From NCBI RefSeq assembly GCF_009674765.1, contig NZ_WKKF01000016.1, positions 1-60,974 on the forward strand: a DNA stretch of 60,974 bases. The letters run 5' to 3'. Below are positions 34,133-41,982 of this stretch, one piece after another. Position numbers and translations under genes: made by a program. Positions within the stretch are counted from its first letter, which is position 1; each line of letters begins with the position of its first letter. The notes below the pieces were generated by a model. It saw nothing but the letters and a program-made list of their open reading frames with translations. It was not told the origin of the DNA and made no database searches. The DNA comes from Metabacillus idriensis. GTDB taxonomy: Bacteria > Bacillota > Bacilli > Bacillales > Bacillaceae.

Positions 34133-34808
34133 GTATCGCTGGGCGATATAACGTGCGTATGAATCCCCAGAACCTTCACCTTTAATAGAAAGGTAGGTTT
34201 GATATTGAGACACAACTGAGTTTTTGATGGGGATTGGTGTATCTTTGTTCCATAAGGTATTGAATCGCTTGTAGCAGGAGGCGATATGGAAAGAACCTAG
34301 ACGATTAAGCTAAAGACAGATTGCAATAAATAAAACAAATGATGATTTAACCCAATTGAATAAAACTCAGACAGGGTCATCTTATCTGATGGGTTTCGTA
34401 TCGCAGGGCGATACAACTTGCAAATATATCCCCAGAACCTTAATGAGTTTTAAATAGTAATATCGTTTCTAATCAGTCATTCAACGCTTATACCGTTACT
34501 CGATATGGTTATACTCTAGACGATAAAACTAGAAGGCGTGTATATCAACAGAAAGTTAGAAAGAATCAGTGTAACAAATAGCGATACATGATACACATCA
34601 ACCAATATTCTACATCACTATTTTTCATATTCCGACTAATTCCCGGGAAATATCTACATATTCTGATTAGATATCGACAAAATCAGGAGCTTTATGATGT
34701 TATTTCATTCTATAAAAAAGCGTCAAACCCTAATTTAAAAGGATTTGACGCATTTTAATTTTGTGTTTTTTAAAAATACACCAAGAATAATTTCTTTGCA
34801 GACGAGGT
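34133..34808 (+). repeat. Decayed leader copies of the DUF3967 gene
   Basis: About 860 bp (33945-34808) without an intact gene. At 34133-34149 (GTATCGC-TGG-GCGATAT) and 34398-34414 (GTATCGC-AGG-GCGATAC) the leader palindrome returns. Each copy is followed by TGC..., CCCCAGAACCTT and TTTAATAG/TAAATAG words. In the first copy the place of the start codon, 54 nt on, reads GATATT instead of GATATG. Another AGGAGGCGATATGG at 34275 opens a frame that stops after three more codons. These look like relics of former paralogues. A TTTGACGC-type hairpin ends the region at 34716-34760. Confidence 0.6.
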
Positions 34809-36377
34809 TCAATGGATCGAATCAAAATGCTTAACCTTCACATTCTCAAAAACTGCTTTTCCACCTTCAGAAAAGAGAGTAATCCCTTTATCATCAGGCT
34901 GAGGGAATACCAAACTTGAATGTACAGCCTTTCCATCATCCACAAAAACTTCAATGCTAGTTTTATCAACAAGAATCTTTAAATGAACCTTCTTCTTACT
35001 AGCGTCAAATGGTGCAGTGCTTTCAACGAATTGATTTGTTTTATCAGGATGATCTGTAAACGCCCGATTAACAAACGAGTAATTCCCTTCAGATGATATC
35101 CCGACGTCAACGTGGCGTTTCTTGTCTGCTGATTCTCTCAGCCTAAAGCCTGCATGCAAAAGATCAGACCATGAAATGTCTGCCTCCAATTGATAGGCAT
35201 CAGCCTTCACATCAAGTGTTTTCGAGCCATTCACTTTGATTTCGTCATAAGCATTCGATACTTTTGACAATTCATCTAATGCTTTTATGGGCTGTGAAGA
35301 AAGATAATACTGATCTTCTCCTTCATGCTTCAGTTCGATTTCACGCACAATGGAGTCTAAGCCGTTGAAGTCTTCGTCCATTGTTGGCGTATTGTCGGCG
35401 TAGGCCCAGTTGTTCATCCAGGCGAGGGCGTAGCGTTTTTTCAATTGATCGCCTTCTGCGTCTTCGAATGTAACGCCGCCGTACCAGTCAAAGCCGTAGT
35501 CAAGCCATAGGAGTTCTTGGCTGTCCGGTTTGAATTCGGAACCGTCGAACGATCCTGTCCAATAGGCGTAGGTGTTTGGTTTGCCTGCAATTTTTCCGTT
35601 TGCGCTGAAGCCCAGCACCCACTTTTCAGTGCCGTCATCGGCGCGCATGCGGAAGAGATCAGGGCATTCAAGCACGCCGAGGTTTTCGGTGGAAATGCTG
35701 CTTGTGTAGCGCCAATCTTTCAAGTTGTCAGACTCATAAAAGCCTATTTTGCTGCCTTCTGCCATGGTCATGATCCATTTATGATGGGTGTCATCCCAGA
35801 TGATTTTGGGATCTCTGAAATCCTTTGGACCTGGGTTCTTCATGACCGGCTCTTCGCTGTATGGCTTAAACGTTTTGCCTTTATCTGTGCTGTACCAGAG
35901 GAACTGTTCCTGCTTCTGGCCGTTCTTAGATGGCTGGGTTACGACGGCGATAAAAGCATCTTTTCCGAACCCGGCCGTGTTTTCTTTATCTATGACAACA
36001 GATCCAGACCATGGATCTCCATTTTCATTCGTGTATTTCGGGATGGCAACGCCTTCGTCTTTCCAGTGCACAAGGTCTTTTGAGGTGGCGTGGCGCCACT
36101 CTGTTCCGTTGCCATCCGGATAGTCCCCGTTATACAGATAGTAATAATGATACGTTCCTTCATAGTAAACCGGCTTCTGCGGATCGTTTTTCCAATGATC
36201 AGGTGCCGTAAAATGATAGGCTGCCCGGTAGGAATACTCTTCTTTTTCCTCTGGGGGCACTTCTTTTGTTTCAAAAAATGTTTGAATTAAAAATCCGGTG
36301 CTGATTACCATCCACAATCCAATGATTATGATGCCGGCAATCTTGTAGCTTTTTTTGAAAACTCGTTTTTTGCTCAT
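34809..36377 (-). CDS. levB: Membrane-anchored GH32 levanase
   Basis: A 522-residue glycoside hydrolase family 32 enzyme that cuts beta-2,6 fructan. A single N-terminal membrane helix (about 10-32) anchors it outside the cell. The five-bladed propeller shows HWKNDPQKP (nucleophile Asp), FRDPK (stabilising Asp) and ECPDLF (acid/base Glu). The C-terminal beta-sandwich (about 370-522) ends GGKAVFENVKVKHF. It lies right behind sacB in the same direction, the sacB-levB order of B. subtilis, where LevB is an endolevanase. Confidence 0.9.
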   Translation of the reverse strand: MSKKRVFKKSYKIAGIIIIGLWMVISTGFLIQTFFETKEVPPEEKEEYSYRAAYHFTAPDHWKNDPQKPVYYEGTYHYYYLYNGDYPDGNGTEWRHATSKDLVHWKDEGVAIPKYTNENGDPWSGSVVIDKENTAGFGKDAFIAVVTQPSKNGQKQEQFLWYSTDKGKTFKPYSEEPVMKNPGPKDFRDPKIIWDDTHHKWIMTMAEGSKIGFYESDNLKDWRYTSSISTENLGVLECPDLFRMRADDGTEKWVLGFSANGKIAGKPNTYAYWTGSFDGSEFKPDSQELLWLDYGFDWYGGVTFEDAEGDQLKKRYALAWMNNWAYADNTPTMDEDFNGLDSIVREIELKHEGEDQYYLSSQPIKALDELSKVSNAYDEIKVNGSKTLDVKADAYQLEADISWSDLLHAGFRLRESADKKRHVDVGISSEGNYSFVNRAFTDHPDKTNQFVESTAPFDASKKKVHLKILVDKTSIEVFVDDGKAVHSSLVFPQPDDKGITLFSEGGKAVFENVKVKHFDSIH

Positions 36378-36402
36378 TACATTCACCACTTTTTAAAATA
36401 GA

Positions 36403-36432
36403 AAAAGAAAATGCCAAGTGACATTTTCTTTC
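36403..36432 (-). terminator. Stem-loop between sacB and levB
   Basis: Stem AAGAAAATG/CATTTTCTT with T-rich flank on the minus strand. It may be a partial terminator that makes levB expression lower than sacB. Confidence 0.55.
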
Positions 36433-36454
36433 TCTTTTTTTCTTTGATTCTTAC

Positions 36455-37915
36455 TTAATCTGTAATCTGGCCTTGTTCAAGAATACTGTCTTTTACAACT
36501 GAAGTTTTGTTACCTTTAATGTTCAGCTTGAAACTTGGAGCAAATGTTGATTTGTGGTCTTCAAAGAATCCTCTGTTTGTCATATAGCTTGTGACCACTG
36601 TATTGTCGCTGCCTTCTTGAGGAATGGCATAGTGAGCATAGTTCCAAGTGATATCATTTGGATCCAGGTCCTGATGGAGCACAATTCCCGTTTTATTTAG
36701 CGGCTTGTAGTCGCCAGTAAGGGAATTAGACACATAGCCTAACAAGTAGATATCCTGATTGTCCATTCCGTCAATCGTCATCTTAGATCCGCGTGAGCTT
36801 GTGAACAGGTACCATTTGCCGTCCTTTTTGAAGATGTTTGGACGCTCAATTTCATCAGTTACTGTGTTTGATACGATCAGCGGCTTCATTTCTTTTTTAA
36901 GAGAATAATCGTCGTTGATTTCAATGATTCCGATTGCGCCGTTTGCTACTTCAGCCAGCTGTTTCTTGTCACTGTTCAGAAGGTTTGTTTTTTCTTCCTG
37001 GAAAAATTTGTTGCTATTGCCGTAGTAGGCTTGATTGTAAAGAGATTCTTCTCCTTGGTAGCCATACTCTGTGCCTGTATTAGCTTCAAATACAAGATAC
37101 TTGCGGCCGTCTTCTTCAATGTAGTGAGGGTCTCTGAACGTATGGTTATCAGAAGGTGCTCCGTCCTCTACAAACTTGTCTACCGTTTGATAGTACTTGC
37201 TGTCTTTGCCTTCATAGATGGATTTATAATCCTCAACACCATCAACTTTTAATGTTTTAGAATCAGGCTGAGAAAGATTAACTTGAGCAGTCGTCAGGGT
37301 TTGCTTCCCGTAATGACCTGTATCAGCTGTATATGGTTCGCGGTTTGTATAGAACAAGCGGACTTCGCCGTCTGCAGTGAATGTTGCAGAACCTGACCAT
37401 TCTTCTGCTTGATGCTTTAAGTAAGGATCATTTGGAACGTTTTTGTCATTGTTATCGAATACGCGTCCCGCATTTTTCCAAGCGTCAAGAGAGTTGTCGC
37501 CTGCTTTTTTGTAGAACAGGTAGATGAATGTGTCGTTTGCGTTTTTAGGATCGCCGGCTAATCCGAAAACAATATGATAGCCTTTATATTCTGCTACAGT
37601 GCCATCTGCATTTTGGAGAGGCCATGTATCCCATACATCCATATCAATTGTTTCGCCTGATTCGGTTACTTTTTTGGCAGAAGGGATGTTTTTAATCGTA
37701 GATTCGTCAAATTTAGGGACTGTATATCGTGCATCACCGTGCTGGTTAATCATGTCTTTCATTGCGGAACGAGTGATTTGTGAAGTACCGTACGTTTCTT
37801 TGTAATCTGCCGGATCCTTTGGAGCCGCAAAAGACTGGGTAACAGTACCGCTTAATAGAATGCCAGTACTGAGTGTTACTGCTGTTGCCTGTTTGGCAAG
37901 CCTGCTAAAGTTCAT
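36455..37915 (-). CDS. sacB: Levansucrase (GH68)
   Basis: SacB splits sucrose and builds levan from the fructose. The 486-residue precursor has an export signal peptide ending at SFAAPKDP (about 29-32). Catalytic residues are visible in VWDTWPLQ (nucleophile Asp, about 98), FRDPHYIE (Asp, about 260) and DEIERPNIF (acid/base Glu, about 355). Length and order match the B. subtilis enzyme. On the minus strand GAGGAGG precedes the start. I saw no clear SacY-type antiterminator site in the leader, so control may differ from B. subtilis. Confidence 0.96.
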   Translation of the reverse strand: MNFSRLAKQATAVTLSTGILLSGTVTQSFAAPKDPADYKETYGTSQITRSAMKDMINQHGDARYTVPKFDESTIKNIPSAKKVTESGETIDMDVWDTWPLQNADGTVAEYKGYHIVFGLAGDPKNANDTFIYLFYKKAGDNSLDAWKNAGRVFDNNDKNVPNDPYLKHQAEEWSGSATFTADGEVRLFYTNREPYTADTGHYGKQTLTTAQVNLSQPDSKTLKVDGVEDYKSIYEGKDSKYYQTVDKFVEDGAPSDNHTFRDPHYIEEDGRKYLVFEANTGTEYGYQGEESLYNQAYYGNSNKFFQEEKTNLLNSDKKQLAEVANGAIGIIEINDDYSLKKEMKPLIVSNTVTDEIERPNIFKKDGKWYLFTSSRGSKMTIDGMDNQDIYLLGYVSNSLTGDYKPLNKTGIVLHQDLDPNDITWNYAHYAIPQEGSDNTVVTSYMTNRGFFEDHKSTFAPSFKLNIKGNKTSVVKDSILEQGQITD

Positions 37916-38108
37916 AAGTCTTCCTCCTCGTTATATGTTGTTTTATTAGTACAATTAGAATTATAGGCTAGTCCTAAAAGAAGAGGTATGGCACATATTG
38001 ATTGGAATTTAGTCGTATATTGATATTGGCTTGAAAGAAGGGTTAATGCTCTTTTTGTGGAAGTTACAATGACATTGAGATTTAACCAAACGTTTAAGGA
38101 GGCGTCAA

Positions 38109-38342
38109 ATGGATAAAAGAGTTCAATTCGATTTTGAAATCGAGTTTACTAACGGGGGCGGACTTCAGGGGCAGGAATTTCGGCTTGATATTGAAGGAGA
38201 AGACATTTCTAATGAGGATCTGGCCAAATATATCGTAGAAGATATGAGGCTGCTGATGGTTGGCGATGTGAGGATTTTTAACAAAAAAATCATTGCGGAA
38301 AAACATAAACGAAAATCTGCTGAAGAAAATGCCGGTCAATAA
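38109..38342 (+). CDS. Small conserved hypothetical protein, 77 residues
   Basis: ATG 38109 follows AAGGAGG. The product starts MDKRVQFDFEIEFTNGGG and is acidic with two strands, two helices and a basic end. It is known to me only as a hypothetical protein. It diverges from sacB and precedes a GNAT gene by about 40 nt. Confidence 0.7.
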   Translation: MDKRVQFDFEIEFTNGGGLQGQEFRLDIEGEDISNEDLAKYIVEDMRLLMVGDVRIFNKKIIAEKHKRKSAEENAGQ

Positions 38343-38384
38343 ATGTGTTTTTAGATTCTGGATTGGTGAAGAGAGGAGAAAAAA

Positions 38385-38975
38385 ATGGTGGATTTGAGCA
38401 TGAAGCCGGTCATTACAGGAGAAAGAGTGATTCTTAGACCGTTTAAAGCAGATGAAGATTTACCTTATATAGAAGAATGTTTAAAGGATCCTGTCGTTCA
38501 AAAATATACTGGCAGTTCAGACGACTACGACAGAGAAGAGGTTTACAAGTGGTATAAGTCCAGACATGAGCAAATAGAGCGTCTGGATCTTGCGATTATT
38601 GATCAGGCTCAAGATGTTCTGGTGGGAGAAGCTGTCGTCAATCTTTATGATGAGAAGCAGCAAAGCATGAATTTCAGAATTCTCATTGGTCCGAGAGGCA
38701 GAGACCGCGGACTGGGTACAGAAGCATCCCGGCTGATCATCGACTATGTTTTTAAAAGTACAGCACTGAACTGTCTGACTCTGAGTGTTTTTGCTTTTAA
38801 CCCGCGGGCGATGAACGTGTATGAGAAGCTGGGGTTTGTTACATGTAGTGTAGATAAAAATGAATTAGAGTTTGAAGGGGAATGGATCGATTCGATTAAT
38901 ATGAAATTGACAAGGGAAGATTGGATGAAAAGGGGGGAAATGAGTACATATGAGCGGAATTGCCAGAACACCTGA
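38385..38975 (+). CDS. GNAT family N-acetyltransferase
   Basis: A 196-residue protein of the RimJ/RimL-like branch. The acetyl-CoA site is read from ILIGPRGRDRGLGTEASRLI and the following FAFNPRAMNVYEKLGF. The substrate is not predictable. GAGAGGAG lies before ATG 38385. The last 26 nt overlap the next gene in another frame, which suggests coupled translation. Confidence 0.88.
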   Translation: MVDLSMKPVITGERVILRPFKADEDLPYIEECLKDPVVQKYTGSSDDYDREEVYKWYKSRHEQIERLDLAIIDQAQDVLVGEAVVNLYDEKQQSMNFRILIGPRGRDRGLGTEASRLIIDYVFKSTALNCLTLSVFAFNPRAMNVYEKLGFVTCSVDKNELEFEGEWIDSINMKLTREDWMKRGEMSTYERNCQNT

Positions 38976-39276
38976 ACCGCCTTATTATGCAGTGATTTTT
39001 GCATCAGAGAGAACGGACGAGGACAATGGGTACGGAAGAATGGCGGATAAGATGGTGGAGCTCGCCTCTCATCAGAGCGGATTTTTAGGAGTGGAAAGCG
39101 CGCGGGATGAAGAACTGGGGATTACCGTTTCGTATTGGAATTCGCTGGACTCCATCCAAAAGTGGAAGGAGCAGTCTGCTCATTTGGCAGCCCAAGATCG
39201 AGGAAAAGCGGAATGGTACAAAGCGTTTTCTCTTAGGGTGTGCAAAGTTGAGAGACAAAGTTTTTTTGAGATGTAA
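38950..39276 (+). CDS. Antibiotic biosynthesis monooxygenase (ABM)-fold protein
   Basis: A 108-residue single-domain protein: PPYYAVIFASERTDED, FLGVESARDEELGITVSYW and IQKWKEQSAHLAAQ follow the ABM/dimeric alpha-beta barrel pattern. Members degrade heme or oxidise small aromatics, and many have no known role. It overlaps the GNAT gene and is followed at once by the 52-bp repeats. Confidence 0.82.
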   Translation: MSGIARTPEPPYYAVIFASERTDEDNGYGRMADKMVELASHQSGFLGVESARDEELGITVSYWNSLDSIQKWKEQSAHLAAQDRGKAEWYKAFSLRVCKVERQSFFEM

Positions 39277-39308
39277 TATTGGAGAGATTTTATCTGCGGC
39301 GGATCTGA

Positions 39309-39515
39309 GAAAGTGCGCTGATCGCCGTATTGGAACATTTTCAACAGCAGTTGAGCTGAAGAAAGTGCGCCAAACTGGGTTTTGCAACACAATCATCACC
39401 GGAAATGCCGAAGGAAGTGCGTCAAACCCTGTTTTGCAACACAATCATCACCGGAAATGCCGAAGAAAGTGCGTCAAACCCGGTTTTGCAACACTATCTT
39501 CACCGATTCAGCCTC
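39309..39515 (+). repeat. Tandem 52-bp repeats
   Basis: Units start at 39309 (degenerate), 39361, 39413 and 39465 (partly degenerate at the end), exactly 52 bp apart. The conserved unit runs GAAAGTGCGTCAAACC, GGTTTTGCAACACAATCATC, ACCGGAAATGCCGAA. All three frames stop or drift, so it is not a coding repeat. The region 39277-39524 holds nothing else. Confidence 0.85.
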
Positions 39516-39524
39516 ACCTATAAG

Positions 39525-39558
39525 AAAAAAAGCATACCGCCTCCCAAAAGCGGTATGC
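39525..39558 (-). terminator. Terminator of the two-component/binding protein operon
   Basis: Stem GCATACCGC (39532-39540)/GCGGTATGC (39550-39558) overlaps the stop of the leftward gene. A run of seven T follows on the minus strand. Confidence 0.85.
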
Positions 39559-40821
39559 CTATTCCCCCGAAAACCTCTCCCAGGAATTCTGATATTCATT
39601 AAGCAGCTGCGTGCGGTTCAGCTGTTTTCCGACATAGAGCTGAGTGGCGGCGCCGAATTCTTCCCGGATTCCGACGGGAAAGTGGAACCAGTTAGAAGGG
39701 ACGGTGTTGCCATTTTTGTAATTGCGCAACGTTTCTTCGGCAAGCGGGCCCAGATTATTAGACTTGATATGATGGAACGCAGGGATGAATTTGAATTCTT
39801 CCGTCATGTACCGCTTGCCCTGCTCGGAAGACACCATCCAATTTAAAAACTTTTTTGCCTCTTTTTTCTTATCTGGACTGGACTGTTTGTTGACGGCCCA
39901 GTAGTTTGGAACACTGACTACAAGGGCTTCCTTAACGGGACGATCATTAATCGGTATTGGCATAAAACCAATGTTCATGTTCGGCGCAGCTTGATCAATC
40001 ATCGGCTGGATCCAGTTGCCCTGCTGAATGATGGCTGCTTTTCCAGAAGTAAAGAGATTGACTTCCATCGTGTAGTCAGTAGTCAGAGGATTATCGTTTC
40101 CATATTCTAAGGTGAGATCGAGCAGGTTAAGCAAGTCCTCAAAGTTTTGATTCGTGCTGATTTTTTCCGTTCCGTCATTCAGGTTTTGGATAAACGCTTC
40201 TGTATTCTCCTGCTGGGCGAATGCGACATTCATCAGGTGATCGCCAAGCTTCCAGTCTTCATAGTAGCCTGTTGCAAATGGAGTGATGCCCGCCTTCTTC
40301 AGTTTTTCGGCAGCTGCCACAAGCTCAGTAAGAGTGTCAGGCGGTTCGGTAATGCCGGCTTTGTTAAACAGTTCCTTATTATAAATAAATCCATAGCCTT
40401 CAAGGTTAATCGGCATTCCGTAAACCTTGCCGTTCAACGTGACCGGTTTCAGTGCTTCCTGATATGCCTGATTTATCCATGGCTCTTCTGACAGATCCTC
40501 AAGGTAGTTCTGCCACAGCTTGGTATTTTCATAGCCGGTGTTTGTGAAAATATCCGGTCCGGCGCCAGTCGCCATTTCCGCCTTGAGATCGGACAGGTCA
40601 TCCATGGCGCCTCCAACGGTATGCACGCGGATATTCACATGTGGATTTTCCTGTTCATATGCGCGCGTCATTTCTTCAAATTGGGTGGAGACCTCTACTT
40701 TTGGATTTCTTAGATCAAGCGTAATCTGCGTCTCTTTCTTTTCAGGGTTTTCAGGCTTTGCTTCGTTCTGACAGGCAGAAAGCAGCAGGCTGGCCATTAT
40801 AAGAAAAATGATCTTTTTCAT
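39559..40821 (-). CDS. Sugar-type ABC transporter substrate-binding lipoprotein
   Basis: A 420-residue lipoprotein with a signal peptide ending in the lipobox LLSAC. The mature part has the family 1 binding-protein pattern: GPDIFTNTGYENTKLWQ, GKVYGMPINLEGYGFIYNKELF and GKAAIIQQGNWIQPM. It binds a sugar or oligosaccharide outside the membrane. Its ATG overlaps the response-regulator stop as ATGA. No permease or ATPase follows, so it must use transport proteins encoded elsewhere or serve as the sensor's ligand receptor. Confidence 0.9.
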   Translation of the reverse strand: MKKIIFLIMASLLLSACQNEAKPENPEKKETQITLDLRNPKVEVSTQFEEMTRAYEQENPHVNIRVHTVGGAMDDLSDLKAEMATGAGPDIFTNTGYENTKLWQNYLEDLSEEPWINQAYQEALKPVTLNGKVYGMPINLEGYGFIYNKELFNKAGITEPPDTLTELVAAAEKLKKAGITPFATGYYEDWKLGDHLMNVAFAQQENTEAFIQNLNDGTEKISTNQNFEDLLNLLDLTLEYGNDNPLTTDYTMEVNLFTSGKAAIIQQGNWIQPMIDQAAPNMNIGFMPIPINDRPVKEALVVSVPNYWAVNKQSSPDKKKEAKKFLNWMVSSEQGKRYMTEEFKFIPAFHHIKSNNLGPLAEETLRNYKNGNTVPSNWFHFPVGIREEFGAATQLYVGKQLNRTQLLNEYQNSWERFSGE

Positions 40822-41963
40822 TCTGCTGCTCCCTTCCTGAACTCAAACGGCGTCATGCCGACTACTTTTTTAAACAGCTTAGAAAAATAGATTTCATCCT
40901 GATAGCCGAGCATGGTCGCGATGGAATAGATGCTTTTTTCCGTTCCCCGCAGCCATGTTTTTGCTTGTTTGATCCTGAGATCGGTAATGTATTTGGAAAG
41001 GGTCATTCCGGTTTCGTGCTTGAATTTACGTGAGATATGCTCTCTGCTTAAAAAAAAGACGTTCGACAGCTTTTCCAGACTCAAATCCTCCATGTAATAC
41101 GTCTCAACATAGGAAACGATATCCTCCAAGCGCCGGGCGGCATCGATTTCATCCAGCCGGTGAATCGATCTGAAATCCTGCTCCTCAAGCTTTTTCTCCA
41201 ATGCTTGATAAGAAGTCCGGATTTCAGGCAGCGACCCAATCGGCTCTCCGGTAACAAGTCTTACAGGAACATCGATTTCCTGGCTGATCCATTCTTCTGC
41301 AGACAGCCACTGGTCGCGGATTGTGATGACAAGGCAGAGATTCAAATCTGTCTGAAGGGAAAATGCATTTCCTAATTTGCGTTCTATCAGTTCATCTGCT
41401 AATTTTTCGACATAAGAATCCGGATTATGCATCTGATAAAAGGAGAGGAGTGTCAGTTCATAGCCCTCCGCTTCAGGAAGAAACTCGGTTAAGCTGTCTG
41501 CGTCGGGACGCTCTCCAAGACAGATCGCAGTGGCCAGCTGATTTCTTCTCAGTTTTTTCGCGTCTTCAAGCACTTCTGCATGCTGGTAATCATCCTTCCA
41601 GGCCTGTACGGATTTTTCCAGGGTATGATTGAACGCTTCATATTCAATCGGCTTCAGCAAATAGTCGAAGCTGCTATGCTGGATGGCCTTTCGCATATAG
41701 GAGTAATCGTTGTATCCAGTGATAAAAATCACTTTTCCCGGGTATGAAATCGAATCAAGCCACTCAATCAGTTCCATTCCGGTAATTCCTGGCATTTTGA
41801 TATCTGTAAAAATCAGCTCGGGCTTTTCTTTTTCAATCCATTTCTTCGCTTCCTTGCCGTTGCTTGCCTCAAGCAGCTTGGTAATTCCGTGCTGTTCCCA
41901 CTGGCCTAAATGGCGGATGACATCCCGCACATTGAATTCATCGTCGACAATCAGTGCTTTCAC
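40818..41963 (-). CDS. YesN-type response regulator, AraC family
   Basis: A 381-residue regulator. The receiver domain (1-120) begins KALIVDDEFNVRDV and has the phospho-acceptor D54 in IFTDIKMPG. A long middle segment links to a C-terminal AraC double HTH (about 280-381: LEKLSNVFFLSREHISRKF, SIYSIATMLGYQDEIYFSKL). GTG 41963 has AAAGGAG 9 nt upstream; the ATG at 41996 lies inside the kinase gene. Together with the kinase it likely controls carbohydrate uptake genes. Confidence 0.9.
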   Translation of the reverse strand: MKALIVDDEFNVRDVIRHLGQWEQHGITKLLEASNGKEAKKWIEKEKPELIFTDIKMPGITGMELIEWLDSISYPGKVIFITGYNDYSYMRKAIQHSSFDYLLKPIEYEAFNHTLEKSVQAWKDDYQHAEVLEDAKKLRRNQLATAICLGERPDADSLTEFLPEAEGYELTLLSFYQMHNPDSYVEKLADELIERKLGNAFSLQTDLNLCLVITIRDQWLSAEEWISQEIDVPVRLVTGEPIGSLPEIRTSYQALEKKLEEQDFRSIHRLDEIDAARRLEDIVSYVETYYMEDLSLEKLSNVFFLSREHISRKFKHETGMTLSKYITDLRIKQAKTWLRGTEKSIYSIATMLGYQDEIYFSKLFKKVVGMTPFEFRKGAAE

Positions 41964-41982
41964 TGTGTTCAGCTCCTTTCCT

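Noticed and set aside
35517-36290. Several long open frames antisense to levB
   Set aside because: They are shadows of the GH32 gene, without start signals, and encode no recognisable protein.
37916-38108. SacY-type antiterminator leader before sacB
   Set aside because: I could not find the paired RAT/terminator structure known from B. subtilis in this leader.
39309-39515. CRISPR array
   Set aside because: Units are contiguous 52-bp tandem copies without unique spacers, and no cas gene is near.
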